Of a DNA stretch of 64,000 bases, positions 9,159-19,520 are shown in pieces. This DNA is from Marinomonas transparens. GTDB taxonomy: Bacteria; Pseudomonadota; Gammaproteobacteria; Pseudomonadales; Marinomonadaceae. The stretch lies in assembly GCF_016463975.1 (NCBI RefSeq), contig NZ_JAEMNX010000006.1, positions 62,001 through 126,000 on the forward strand, written 5' to 3'. The position numbers and the translations under genes are program-made. Below the pieces are notes generated by a model. The model did no database searches and was not told where the DNA came from. It saw only the letters and a list, made by a program, of their open reading frames with translations. Numbering within the stretch: the stretch's first letter is position 1; every line of letters starts with the position of its first letter.

Positions 9159-10411
9159 AGCAGATTAAAACGGCAAAGCAGTTAACCTTTACCTACTTTT
9201 CTATCGTGGCGTTTGCCATCATTGCTTTTCATTTTTCTATGTTCGGTTCCATGATAGAAGGGATTGAGCGTATTTATGCGGAAAACCGCATGATTAAGGA
9301 TACGGCTACGGCGGTTAACTTGTTGGAGGGAAGCAGTATGGTACATGTTTTTATCCCGCCTTTTTCTGACGCTTATGTAGGTAAGGAAAGTATCCCTTCA
9401 GGTGTTGTTCTGCACGCGAATATGCTTTATGGAGAACCCTATGAACTAGATGATGCATCCGATACGAACTTGGAAATGTTTTCTATGCGCTCCAAGGTCA
9501 CCATTAATGGCCAGCAGAAAGACCTGTATCTGATTCATTATGATGAAATATACGAATTGACTGAAGTGGAAATGTTTAAAACTCAAACGACTCAGTTGTT
9601 TTTATCCTTGTTGTTGTTAGCGGTGAGCTTATGGGTGGTGATGCGTATCTCTGATCGTCTGACAAAGCCTCTCTCTCAGTTATCAAGTAGTTTGGTTGGA
9701 AGAAGTCCCGATAATATTTCTGCTATTGAGTTACCAGAAGGCGCCACCACAAGGGAAATTCATCAGCTGGTTGAACGCTTTAATGGTTATCAAGATCAAA
9801 TTCGATCTTTGATAGAGCGTGAGCGAGCTTTTAATCGTTATGCCAGTCATGAGCTGCGCACGCCTTTGATGGTGATGAAAGGCGCGATTACGCTGCTCGG
9901 AAAGTCTGACTCGAAAGGCTTTTTAGACAGACAGCGGCAACGAATGAATCAAGCTTGCCAAGAAATGGAAGACTATATCACTACGTTACTATCTTTAACC
10001 CAAGATGAAGATCTATCTATCGCAGCTAATCGTTCCGTTGAACAAAGTGAGCTAGAGCATATTCGACAAACTCACTTAGGCTACGTGACGAATAAATCAA
10101 TTACTGTGGATCTGATCTGTGACGGTCAGGTTATTACCAAATTACCGGTTCCTACCTTGCATATATTGCTTGGCAATTTATTAAAAAATGCCTTGTCTTG
10201 TACGGATGAAGGCAGTGTTACTATTTTTGTATCTGATAATACCGTTAGCATTGTGGATACTGGTTGTGGGTTAAGCGGCAAACCGGGTGGTGAAAGCTAT
10301 GGGCTGGGATTGATGATTGTTCGTGACATTTGCGCAAAATACAACTGTGAATTCTCCTTGTTAGATAACGACACGACAGGGTGTACTGCTAAAGTTATTT
10401 TCCCCGAATAG
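9155..10411 (+). CDS. Sensor histidine kinase
   Basis: This 418-residue two-transmembrane kinase has helix 1 at about 12-34, a periplasmic region of about 110 residues, helix 2 near 147-165 and a HAMP-like linker. The dimerisation domain carries the phospho-acceptor His-232 in a SHELRTP motif, followed by an HATPase domain with N box (GNLLKNAL), G1 (DTGCGLSG) and G2 (YGLGLMIV). It is the cognate partner of the upstream regulator, with ATGA stop/start overlap. The periplasmic domain is short and not recognisable, so the stimulus is unknown. Confidence 0.93.
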   Translation: MKQIKTAKQLTFTYFSIVAFAIIAFHFSMFGSMIEGIERIYAENRMIKDTATAVNLLEGSSMVHVFIPPFSDAYVGKESIPSGVVLHANMLYGEPYELDDASDTNLEMFSMRSKVTINGQQKDLYLIHYDEIYELTEVEMFKTQTTQLFLSLLLLAVSLWVVMRISDRLTKPLSQLSSSLVGRSPDNISAIELPEGATTREIHQLVERFNGYQDQIRSLIERERAFNRYASHELRTPLMVMKGAITLLGKSDSKGFLDRQRQRMNQACQEMEDYITTLLSLTQDEDLSIAANRSVEQSELEHIRQTHLGYVTNKSITVDLICDGQVITKLPVPTLHILLGNLLKNALSCTDEGSVTIFVSDNTVSIVDTGCGLSGKPGGESYGLGLMIVRDICAKYNCEFSLLDNDTTGCTAKVIFPE

Positions 10412-10434
10412 ACTTTGAGACTCCTTATTTTGTT

Positions 10435-10456
10435 AAAGGTCATTTTATGGCCTTTT
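10435..10456 (+). terminator. Probable terminator after the sensor kinase
   Basis: AAAGGTCAT and ATGGCCTTT form a 9-bp stem (one G-T pair) with a TTT loop, followed by a short T-rich tail, 24 bases past the kinase stop. Confidence 0.5.
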
Positions 10457-10586
10457 ATGCATTTTTAATATGACCCTTTTGTATCGGTAAGCTCGATCAG
10501 TTAAATCCAATATCTGCATAAATTAAATCGCCTAAGTGGTGCTATGATGCCTCTATCTTTTAGATCATTTTATGGTGGAGAACCCC

Positions 10587-11594
10587 ATGAGTACTGCTAT
10601 TTTAAAACGTTTGTCACTGGATATGTTTTGGCCGACGTTTGATCCTTTTTTATTTTGTGCATTCCATGATGATAATTACCCTAAAGCCAATGTCAGTATG
10701 GGGCCGGCGGCTTCACTTGCGGGGCGTCCTCTCGGTCAGGATTTTTCTCGCATTGATAATTGGAGCATGTATCACGGTAAAACTATTCCCGGTTTTCCTG
10801 CGCATCCGCACCGTGGTTTTGAAACCGTCACCATTGTGAATAAAGGCTTGGTTGATCATGCGGATTCTATGGGGGCGTCTGGGCGATATGGTGAAGGGGA
10901 TACTCAATGGATGACCGCAGGTGAAGGGGTTCAGCATTCAGAAATGTTTCCCTTGTTGAACGAAGAAGGTGGCAACCCGTTAGAGCTTTTTCAGATTTGG
11001 TTAAATCTTCCTAGCAAAAATAAAATGGTGCCGCCTCACTTTACTATGTTGTGGAATGAAGATACGCCCGTATTGAAGCAAGCCGATGGCAAGGGTCGAG
11101 AGGTGAGTATTAAGGTGGTTGCAGGCGCTTTAGAGGCTGTTTCTCCGGCCCCTTGCCCGCCTAATTCTTGGGCGGCAGACGCGAATAACCATGTGGCTAT
11201 TTGGCTGATCGATTTACCCGAAAATGCGCAATGGACATTACCCGCTGGTAGTGAAAACTTGAGTCGTACTCTGTACTTTTTTGAAGGGGAGAGGGTTGAA
11301 TTGGATGGCGCGAAAGCATCGGTTAACGAAGCTTTCATGTTAAAAAGCGATGCTTCAATTGTTATGCAAAACCTAGGTAAACCGGCTCGCTTTTTAGTAT
11401 TGCAAGGTCGGCCTATTGGTGAGTCTGTTGAGCAGCATGGTCCGTTTGTGATGAATACACGAGCGGAACTCCAGCAAGCTTTTAGTGATTATCAACGCAC
11501 TCAGTTTGGTGGCTGGCCTTGGCCTCGCCATGATCAGGTGCATGATAGATCAAAAGATCGTTTTGCTGAATACGCAGATCAGCAGAAAGGTTAA
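10587..11594 (+). CDS. Pirin family protein
   Basis: This 335-residue bicupin shows the pirin metal-site signature: HPHRGFETVT in the first cupin and GEGVQHSEM about 45 residues later, supplying the His/His/His/Glu ligands. Pirins are iron-binding cytoplasmic proteins; some have quercetin dioxygenase activity or act as redox-sensitive regulators, and no substrate is evident here. I start at 10587 because GGTGGAG lies six bases before that ATG; an upstream in-frame ATG at 10572 would place this ribosome binding site inside the gene. The gene stands alone and converges with the GtrA-like gene, sharing bases of the TTAA stop palindrome. It is somewhat longer than the usual 280-300 residues. Confidence 0.88.
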   Translation: MSTAILKRLSLDMFWPTFDPFLFCAFHDDNYPKANVSMGPAASLAGRPLGQDFSRIDNWSMYHGKTIPGFPAHPHRGFETVTIVNKGLVDHADSMGASGRYGEGDTQWMTAGEGVQHSEMFPLLNEEGGNPLELFQIWLNLPSKNKMVPPHFTMLWNEDTPVLKQADGKGREVSIKVVAGALEAVSPAPCPPNSWAADANNHVAIWLIDLPENAQWTLPAGSENLSRTLYFFEGERVELDGAKASVNEAFMLKSDASIVMQNLGKPARFLVLQGRPIGESVEQHGPFVMNTRAELQQAFSDYQRTQFGGWPWPRHDQVHDRSKDRFAEYADQQKG

Positions 11595-12040
11595 GTGTTA
11601 TTGGTTGCTGGTGTCTTTTTCTGGGAAAATACCCAGTAGCGAGAAAATACATAGTTAATCCCCATACCCACCAAGATGCCGGGAATTATGGCAAGGTAAG
11701 GCCAGATCTGTGACAGAGTTGGGTTGGTGATGCTGGATTGCAATGACAGCAGAGCAAGGTAGCAAGCCCAGTTTGGAATGAAGGCGACCAAGGAGCCAGC
11801 TAAAAATTGTAGCCATTGCAATAGGGCGGCTTTTTTATGCTTTGTGTGTCTTGTTTCAATAAAGGTTATACGTCGATTCCACCACCAGTTGGAACTGGCC
11901 GCGATCCAGAAGGCGATACCTCGGGCGATGGTATGCGGCAACCATACAGAAAGCAGTAGCATACTGACAAGATCGACAAGAAAACCGACAACCCCGACAA
12001 TGGCAAAACGCGTGAATGTATTACTAAAAAATCTGCTCAT
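11591..12040 (-). CDS. GtrA family membrane protein
   Basis: This 149-residue protein has four predicted membrane helices and GtrA hallmarks: FAIVGVVGFLVD at the start, then an SSNWWWNRRITF segment in place of the usual SFxxNRxWTF, and a C-terminal FSRYWVF. GtrA proteins are thought to flip undecaprenyl-phosphate-linked sugars across the inner membrane. With the GtrB-like GT2 at 7310-8320 and the GT-C enzyme at 5841-7310 it completes a three-component glycosylation set, although the regulator pair and pirin lie between them. No strong ribosome binding site is visible. Its terminal bases overlap the convergent pirin gene. Confidence 0.88.
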   Translation of the reverse strand: MSRFFSNTFTRFAIVGVVGFLVDLVSMLLLSVWLPHTIARGIAFWIAASSNWWWNRRITFIETRHTKHKKAALLQWLQFLAGSLVAFIPNWACYLALLSLQSSITNPTLSQIWPYLAIIPGILVGMGINYVFSRYWVFSQKKTPATNNT

Positions 12041-12112
12041 GGGAGAATTCTATGTTGCAGATAATCAAAAAAAGATGAAATCGAGTTTAATTTTTAGCAT
12101 AAGGAAAGTTCA

Positions 12113-12310
12113 ATGCCATACGTAAACATTCGCATTACCGATGAAGGTGTGACCAAAGAGCAAAAACAGACGCTTATTAAAGGAGCAACAGACTTATTGG
12201 TTGAGGTGCTAGGAAAGAATCCAGCCACGACTGTGGTGGTGATTGATGAGGTGAACACGGATAATTGGGGCATAGCGGGTAAACAGGTTACCGAATTACG
12301 TAAAAAATAA
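12113..12310 (+). CDS. 4-oxalocrotonate tautomerase family protein
   Basis: This 65-residue protein keeps the catalytic Pro immediately after the initiator Met (MPYVNIRI) and the family length of about 62 residues. The typical middle TDLLVEVLGK-P-x-x-T-V-V-V-I-D-E is present; Arg-39 of the classical enzyme is not obvious. Small tautomerases convert 2-hydroxymuconate-type enols or related keto acids and assemble as hexamers. AAGGAAAG precedes the start. No aromatic degradation gene is nearby, so the substrate is unknown. Confidence 0.88.
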   Translation: MPYVNIRITDEGVTKEQKQTLIKGATDLLVEVLGKNPATTVVVIDEVNTDNWGIAGKQVTELRKK

Positions 12311-12421
12311 AGATCAATTTGGATTCCTGATAGGAATCTAAGAAATAAAATTTATTCCTTTTACAAATATTACCTCACACCGCATGCTTGCGCTGTATTG
12401 AGTTCATAGGGAAGCGTAAGT

Positions 12422-13309
12422 ATGTGGGTCTTTATTACTCTGTTTGCTGCAGGGTGTCAGTCAATTAGAACGGCTTATCAAAACAGTTTGGCCCGAGAGA
12501 GTGGCTTTTTGCATGCGACCATGGCTCGTTCTCTCTATGGGCTGCCTTTGGTGAGTGTGTATTTACTGGCCTGTTATTTGACTTTTGGCTGGGTAACCTT
12601 TCCTAGTGATGGGGCATTTTGGCTGGCGGCCAGTGTGTGTGCGCTAGCGCAAATACTCGCGACTTATTTGATGTTGCGGGTGTTTCAATCCGGCAGCTTT
12701 GCCTTAGGTACCTTGTTAGCTAAGACCGAGGCAGTATTGGCTGCGTTAATCGGTTTACCCCTATTGCATTATACATTGAGCTTGATGGCTTGGTGGGGCA
12801 TTGCCCTTGGTGTGTTAGGCGCCTTGGTGATGAGTATTCAGTGGCAGAATTTAAAACAAGCCCATAAAGATCTATCGCTGATTTTTGGCTTGGGCAGTGG
12901 TTTATGCTTTGCCATTACCTCGGTAACGGCTTCCATGGCGAGCCATGCTTTATCGGGCTCTATTATTACCAGCGCGGGTGTAACACTTTGGTATGTACTG
13001 GCGTTGCAATCTGTGATTCTGTGCGGCATGCAAATAGCCAAAAGCCGAGAGGTGCTGGCTCCTTTTCGCAATAATCTAAGACTAAGTTTAAAAGTCGGCG
13101 TATTAAGTTCGTTGGGTTCTATTGCGTGGTTTACCGGCTTTGCTTTGGTGAATCCTGCGTTGGTGAAAACCCTAGGGCAGATTGAAATTCTGGGCACCTT
13201 GTACTATTCGAAAGTACGCTTCGCGGAAAAGGTGAGTAAGCAGCAGTGGCTAGGTGGCACTATGATTATTGTCAGTGTGATTTTAGTGACAGTCGCGACC
13301 ATTAAGTGA
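12422..13309 (+). CDS. EamA/DMT-family transporter
   Basis: This 295-residue protein has about ten hydrophobic segments arranged as two EamA halves, typical of drug/metabolite transporters in the inner membrane. The first helix starts at residue 2. GGAAG lies ahead of the ATG. The substrate cannot be inferred. The next gene, a VOC protein, begins four bases after the stop and its ribosome binding site overlaps that stop, so the two are co-transcribed. Confidence 0.82.
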   Translation: MWVFITLFAAGCQSIRTAYQNSLARESGFLHATMARSLYGLPLVSVYLLACYLTFGWVTFPSDGAFWLAASVCALAQILATYLMLRVFQSGSFALGTLLAKTEAVLAALIGLPLLHYTLSLMAWWGIALGVLGALVMSIQWQNLKQAHKDLSLIFGLGSGLCFAITSVTASMASHALSGSIITSAGVTLWYVLALQSVILCGMQIAKSREVLAPFRNNLRLSLKVGVLSSLGSIAWFTGFALVNPALVKTLGQIEILGTLYYSKVRFAEKVSKQQWLGGTMIIVSVILVTVATIK

Positions 13310-13313
13310 GGAA

Positions 13314-13670
13314 ATGATGGAATCAAATAAAATAAACTATGTAGAACTACCTGCAAAGGATTTGGCAGTAAATAAAGCGTTTTTTCGTCAGGTATTTGGT
13401 TGGGGGTTTAAGGATTTCGGTTCAGAATATACCGCCTTTGAAAACGCCGGACTCGATGGCGGCTTTTTTCAGGCAGATTTTTGTTCTCGTCCACAGACTG
13501 GCGCGGCGTTAGTGGTGTTGTATTGTGAAGATTTGGAAGGGGCTTTAGAGAAGGTAAAAGTCGCTGGTGGCACGATTGAGCAGGAAATTTTTGAATTCCC
13601 CGGTGGCCGACGTTTTCACTTTTTAGATCCATGTGGTAATGAATGGGCCGTTTGGGGTGAGCTTAAATGA
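13314..13670 (+). CDS. VOC (glyoxalase/bleomycin-resistance fold) protein
   Basis: This 118-residue protein consists of two beta-alpha-beta-beta-beta units, the vicinal oxygen chelate fold. It opens with INYVELPAKDLAVNKAFF and ends with GRRFHFLDPCGNEWAVW, typical of a short VOC subfamily annotated as glyoxalase-like. An enzymatic role needs metal ligands (His/Glu at the four strand positions), which I cannot assign confidently. GAGGAA precedes tandem ATGs at 13314 and 13317; either may be used. It is co-transcribed with the EamA transporter. Confidence 0.85.
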   Translation: MMESNKINYVELPAKDLAVNKAFFRQVFGWGFKDFGSEYTAFENAGLDGGFFQADFCSRPQTGAALVVLYCEDLEGALEKVKVAGGTIEQEIFEFPGGRRFHFLDPCGNEWAVWGELK

Positions 13671-13862
13671 CCCTGTTGTTTTGTATTTACGCATAATTAT
13701 TATGCGGTAATAACCTTTTTCTGTTGCGATCGGTCAGCGTAGTTTGTAGAAAGTCGCTTTTAACATCATATCTTTCCTGCTTACCACATTTAGCATTATT
13801 TAATGCGCTTTTGTAAATCTGACAATGCTGCCGGAAGCATGGGGTGAGAACTTGTGCACTCA

Positions 13863-15263
13863 TCATCTGACCTTGCTAGGAGACAGCATAGATTCAGGGC
13901 TTAGTAATAAATTTACTTGCTCCTCAGTTAGTAGGTTCTCTTCAATAATAAGGGCTTTTACTGTATTTCCTGTATGTAAGGCGGTATTAGCGATGCGAGA
14001 TGCGTTTGAGTAACCAATATGAGGTACCAAGGCGGTAATGATGCCTATGCTATTCTCTACGTGATTTGCACAGATATCTTCGTTAGCTGTTATGCCTCGG
14101 ATGCAGCGGTTTTCGAGCATTTGACAGGCTTCTTTAAGCATTTTTAATGAGTTAAGTAGGTTGTAAATAATCATGGGTTCCATGGCGTTTAGCTGTAATT
14201 GGCCTGCTTCAGCCGCTAAGGTGACAGCCAGGTCAGAAGCAATCACTTGATATGCTGTTTGGTTCATTGCTTCAGGGATAACGGGATTAACCTTGCCTGG
14301 CATAATGGAGGAGCCTGGCTGCATGGGTGGTAAGTTAATTTCACCTAAACCTGTACGAGGTCCGCTAGACAGCAAGCGTAAGTCATTGCTCATCTTGCTT
14401 AATTTGATTGCTAGACGTTTTAAAATACCGGAAAAAAACACAAAAGCCCCCATGTCGGAAGTTGCTTCCACAAGGTTACTGGCTGGCACTAATGGTTTTG
14501 TCGAAATGGTCGCTAGTTTCTCAACAACCATTTTCGCGTAACCCTCGGGCGTGTTGATGCCAGTACCAATTGCCGTACCGCCAAGGTTAACTTCGCACAA
14601 TAAAGTGCAGGCTTCGCTAATACGGTCAATGTCTTCGCCTATAGTGACAGCAAAAGCATCGAATTCTTGTCCTAGTGTCATTGGTACGGCATCTTGAAGT
14701 TGTGTACGCCCCATTTTGACTATGTGAGCAAACTCTTTGCCTTTCTCTTCAAGGGTTTCTTTTAGGGATCTGAGGCTTGGTACAAAGCTATCTGCTGCGA
14801 ACTGAATACTTAAACAAGCGGCAGTGGGGTAAGCATCATTAGTCGATTGCGAGCAGTTAACATCGTCATTGGGGTGTAAAGCTTTATAGTCACCTTTTTC
14901 ATGACCGAGTTTATTGAGTGCAATATTGGCGATGACTTCGTTTGCATTCATGTTGGTAGATGTTCCTGCGCCTCCTTGAATAACATCGACGATAAATTGT
15001 TCATGATAATGACCTTGAATCAAGTCTTGGCAGGCAAACACAATGGCATCAGCTTTGCCTTTTGGGAGTAACTTGAGTTCTTGATTGGTGCGAGCAGCAG
15101 CCGCTTTTACCATAGCAAGTGCTCTTATAAGCTCAGGGAAATGTGAAATCGGCACACCAGAGATGGAAAAATTTTGTGCGGCTCGTAAGGTTTGGATACC
15201 GTACCAAGCGTCAGCAGGTACATTCATATTGCCAAGTAAATCGTATTCAGAGCGAGTGTTCAT
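13863..15263 (-). CDS. aspA: Aspartate ammonia-lyase
   Basis: This 466-residue protein matches aspartase over its full length. It begins with EYDLLGNMNVPADAWYGIQT and carries the fumarase/aspartase signature GSSIMPGKVNP at 317-327, whose serine loop is catalytic, plus the aspartase-type TNMNANEVIAN and NDDVNCSQSTNDAYPT segments. It reversibly deaminates L-aspartate to fumarate and ammonia in the cytoplasm. The C-terminus is slightly shorter than in E. coli AspA. AGGAAAA precedes the start. It is divergent from an HTH regulator, and the shared intergenic region has two inverted repeats, so local control is likely. Confidence 0.93.
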   Translation of the reverse strand: MNTRSEYDLLGNMNVPADAWYGIQTLRAAQNFSISGVPISHFPELIRALAMVKAAAARTNQELKLLPKGKADAIVFACQDLIQGHYHEQFIVDVIQGGAGTSTNMNANEVIANIALNKLGHEKGDYKALHPNDDVNCSQSTNDAYPTAACLSIQFAADSFVPSLRSLKETLEEKGKEFAHIVKMGRTQLQDAVPMTLGQEFDAFAVTIGEDIDRISEACTLLCEVNLGGTAIGTGINTPEGYAKMVVEKLATISTKPLVPASNLVEATSDMGAFVFFSGILKRLAIKLSKMSNDLRLLSSGPRTGLGEINLPPMQPGSSIMPGKVNPVIPEAMNQTAYQVIASDLAVTLAAEAGQLQLNAMEPMIIYNLLNSLKMLKEACQMLENRCIRGITANEDICANHVENSIGIITALVPHIGYSNASRIANTALHTGNTVKALIIEENLLTEEQVNLLLSPESMLSPSKVR

Positions 15264-15365
15264 GGTGTTTTCCTGATGGCTTAATTTTGATTGTGGAGAA
15301 ATGCCACTGAGGTGCCATTTGAACTGAAAAAAGAGAGGAAAGGGAGTTCGTAACGAGATGCCGTA

Positions 15366-15404
15366 TGATGCTAGTTGTCGCTAATAAAGCATCAACTAGC
15401 ATCA
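15366..15404. promoter_or_regulatory. 12-bp inverted repeat in the aspA/regulator intergenic region
   Basis: TGATGCTAGTTG at 15366-15377 is repeated perfectly inverted as CAACTAGCATCA at 15393-15404, with 15 bases between. The right arm is preceded by a further AGCATCA. The repeat lies about 100 bases from the aspA start and 60 from the likely regulator start, as expected of an operator. There is no T-run, so a terminator is unlikely. Confidence 0.6.
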
Positions 15405-15430
15405 GGTGGTGAGTGTTTTGCTCTTAGTAA

Positions 15431-15465
15431 TTGGTTACACTGGTGCGCATTATAGAAGTAACCAA
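15431..15465. promoter_or_regulatory. 8-bp inverted repeat abutting the HTH regulator start
   Basis: TTGGTTAC at 15431-15438 and GTAACCAA at 15458-15465 are perfect inverse copies. The right arm ends at the base before the ATG at 15466. Arm-to-arm distance is 27 bases, the same as in the neighbouring 12-bp inverted repeat. Its position suggests autoregulation. Confidence 0.5.
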
Positions 15466-16290
15466 ATGAGCATAATAATGACCGAAGATTTCACCAATAA
15501 TTTACGCTTGCTATGCAGTTATTATAAATCCGTGGCTGAAGTGTGTCGGCGATTAAATATGAATCGTGCTCAGTTTAATCGCTATCTCAATGGCACTACT
15601 GTGCCGACTCGAAATACTCAACGCCGCATCTGTGATTTTTTTGGCGTTGAACCCAGTGAAATTACGCTTTCTAGTAAGCAGTTTGCCAAACTTGTGCAGG
15701 CTCGTCCTATTTTATATCAGGAGGATGTGGCGACATCGCCAGAGCAACTTGCTTTTAATCAGCTTAATCGCGCTGGACAGCAGGGGGTGAGTAAATATTG
15801 CGGTGATTATTTTGAATATTATTTATCAATGGCTTGTCCGGGGAAAATATTGCGCACCTTGGTGAGTATCGAGTCACAGGGTGATAAAACCTATTATCGT
15901 CGCATTGAACGCCTTAATCCTTCTCGTACAAAAAAGCCTTTTCATGGGGTGTACTGTGGTGTGGTGCAGCTTTTGTCTGATCGCTTATTCATGATGGATT
16001 ATGAAAGCATTACACATGTTGAGATGACACAAACTATCCTTTATCCCTCGTTTCGAAATCGAGTGGATCAACTAACAGGGCTTCGCTTAGGTGTTTCAGG
16101 TAGAGGAGAGCGAGCACCTTGTTGTGTGCGAGTAGTTTATGAGTATTTAGGAAAAAACATCCATAAAAAGCAGGCGATTGCCCAATGTGGTTTGTATGAT
16201 TTTGATAGTACTGAGATTACTGAAGATATTCGCCAATCAATCGTGAATGATATGAAAGAAGATGATTGGCATTTTAGAGCGCGTTTTTAA
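15466..16290 (+). CDS. XRE-like helix-turn-helix regulator, probably controlling aspA
   Basis: The N-terminal 60 residues form a Cro/XRE-type helix-turn-helix (SVAEVCRRLNMNRAQFNRYLNG then RRICDFFGVEP). The remaining 210 or so residues, a mixed alpha/beta sensor or oligomerisation region, match no family I can name. I start at the ATG at 15466 (274 residues). A GTG at 15406 would add 20 hydrophobic residues translated across the inverted repeats and is unlikely. It is divergent from aspA, and two inverted repeats lie between them. Its stop abuts the stop of the convergent DUF2986 gene. Confidence 0.8.
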   Translation: MSIIMTEDFTNNLRLLCSYYKSVAEVCRRLNMNRAQFNRYLNGTTVPTRNTQRRICDFFGVEPSEITLSSKQFAKLVQARPILYQEDVATSPEQLAFNQLNRAGQQGVSKYCGDYFEYYLSMACPGKILRTLVSIESQGDKTYYRRIERLNPSRTKKPFHGVYCGVVQLLSDRLFMMDYESITHVEMTQTILYPSFRNRVDQLTGLRLGVSGRGERAPCCVRVVYEYLGKNIHKKQAIAQCGLYDFDSTEITEDIRQSIVNDMKEDDWHFRARF

Positions 16291-16497
16291 TTATTGCTGT
16301 GAGTTGTCTTGACTAGGTTTGTCATCAGAGTCTTCAACTTTAGTGTTGATTTCAGAAGAGGTTATGTTTTCTGCTTCCATTTTCGCGCGTTCGGCCTTAG
16401 AAATGTATTTTGGTTTTGCTTTTTTTGGATTTTCTTTTAAGTTTGCTTGCTTAGCGCGTTTGCTAACAATGGTTTTGATCTTTTTGCGGCGATTCAT
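16291..16497 (-). CDS. DUF2986 small basic protein
   Basis: This 68-residue protein opens with MNRRKKIKTIVSKRAKQAN and continues with PKYISKAERAKME, the conserved core I recall for DUF2986 in marine gammaproteobacteria. The first 40 residues are Lys/Arg-rich and the tail is acidic and Ser/Gln-rich. There is no signal peptide or membrane helix. Function is unknown; the charge pattern could suit RNA or ribosome binding, which is a guess. Confidence 0.75.
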   Translation of the reverse strand: MNRRKKIKTIVSKRAKQANLKENPKKAKPKYISKAERAKMEAENITSSEINTKVEDSDDKPSQDNSQQ

Positions 16498-16560
16498 GTG
16501 TGTTCCTAAAGTAATTCATTTGTCTGATTTAGTCGTCCAAGAATGACATGCAAGGAACGA

Positions 16561-16593
16561 AAAAAAAGCCCTGATCGAAGATCAGGGCTTTTT
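16561..16593 (-). terminator. Rho-independent terminator of tRNA-Leu
   Basis: GCCCTGATC and GATCAGGGC form a perfect 9-bp stem with a three-base loop, extended by A/T pairs and flanked by A- and T-runs on both sides. It lies six bases beyond the tRNA 3' end on the minus strand. It could also act on plus-strand transcripts. Confidence 0.9.
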
Positions 16594-16598
16594 CATGT

Positions 16599-16683
16599 TG
16601 GTACCAGTAGGCGGACTCGAACCGCCACGCCTTTCGGCAACGGATTTTGAATCCGTCGTGTCTACCAATTCCACCACACTGGC
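16599..16683 (-). tRNA. tRNA-Leu (anticodon CAA)
   Basis: The 85-base minus-strand gene has a full cloverleaf with an encoded CCA end. The anticodon stem CGGATT/AATCCG encloses CAAA, giving anticodon CAA (reads UUG). A long variable arm (GTTGCCGAAAGGCGT) marks a class II tRNA, and GGTTCGAGTCC is the T loop. The first acceptor pair appears to be G-U. A good sigma-70 promoter lies upstream and a hairpin terminator downstream, so it is transcribed alone. Confidence 0.97.
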
Positions 16684-16702
16684 CTTGAAAAAGGTGAGGC
16701 GT

Positions 16703-16730
16703 ATTCTAGGTGAATTTTGAAATAAGTCAA
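16703..16730 (-). promoter_or_regulatory. Sigma-70 promoter of tRNA-Leu
   Basis: On the minus strand TTGACT (-35) and TAGAAT (-10) are separated by 16 bases, each matching consensus at five of six positions. The start would lie about 13 bases before the mature tRNA. The region after the -10 is GC-rich (CGCC), like a stringently controlled discriminator. Confidence 0.75.
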
Positions 16731-16841
16731 CGGCCAGAGGTGCTCTTTTTTATCTTTTTGCTATGGGGTGTCTTGGAAGTACCTTTTTACGTGGATTTTC
16801 GATAAAATGCTGGGTCGTTTTTTCTAGGTAGTGTTCTGTCC

Positions 16842-19054
<2,213 letters not shown>

Positions 19055-19124
19055 TAAACAAAATATGCAGGCTCTTTTGATAAAAGGGTCGCAACAGTTT
19101 CATAAACCATTGGAGAGTTAACAT

Positions 19125-19451
19125 ATGATCGCATTGATCTCACCAGCGTACGCTGAAGGCGGCGCACCAGCAGATGCTGGTATTTTTAACCTAGTACTAC
19201 TTGCTGGCTTCGTTGTTATTTTTTATTTTCTTATGTGGCGACCACAAGCAAAACGTGCAAAAGAGCATAAAAATTTGATTGCTTCTTTGGATAAAGGTAC
19301 TGAAGTGGTAACAGGTGGTGGTGTATTGGGTAAAGTGACTAAGGTTGATGATAATTACATTGCACTTGAAGTGGCTGAAGGCGTTGAGATTAAAGTTCAA
19401 AAGTCTTCTGTTTCAGCTGTATTGCCTAAAGGAACGTTGAAGTCAATTTAA
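19125..19451 (+). CDS. yajC: Sec translocon accessory subunit YajC
   Basis: This 108-residue protein has one membrane helix (about 21-40, ending FLMWRPQAKRAKEH) and the conserved cytoplasmic segment L-x-K-G-x-E-V-V-T-G-G-G. YajC associates with SecD and SecF at the SecYEG translocon. GGAGAG precedes the start. A hairpin terminator follows before secD, so secDF may be partly attenuated or have a separate promoter. Confidence 0.96.
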   Translation: MIALISPAYAEGGAPADAGIFNLVLLAGFVVIFYFLMWRPQAKRAKEHKNLIASLDKGTEVVTGGGVLGKVTKVDDNYIALEVAEGVEIKVQKSSVSAVLPKGTLKSI

Positions 19452-19460
19452 CCTTCTTAG

Positions 19461-19486
19461 AAAAGCGCCTTTATTAGGCGCTTTTT
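19461..19486 (+). terminator. Terminator between yajC and secD
   Basis: AAAAGCGCC pairs with GGCGCTTTT across a seven-base loop and runs into TTTTTCTTTT, ten bases after the yajC stop. It should reduce readthrough into secD. Confidence 0.85.
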
Positions 19487-19520
19487 CTTTTCTCGACCCA
19501 TTAAATTTTTAGGTGTGACC

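Noticed and set aside
12322-12338. GATTCC/GGAATC hairpin after the tautomerase gene
   Set aside because: The six-base stem is AT-containing and no T-run follows, so it is not a supportable terminator.
13690-13706. CGCATAA/TTATGCG hairpin between the VOC gene and aspA
   Set aside because: The stem is weak and AT-rich and the nearest T-run begins about ten bases away. It may help stop converging transcripts but cannot be called.
16599-16683. tRNA-Leu as an integration site for a mobile element
   Set aside because: Both flanks hold ordinary core genes, and I see no integrase and no repeated tRNA 3' end.
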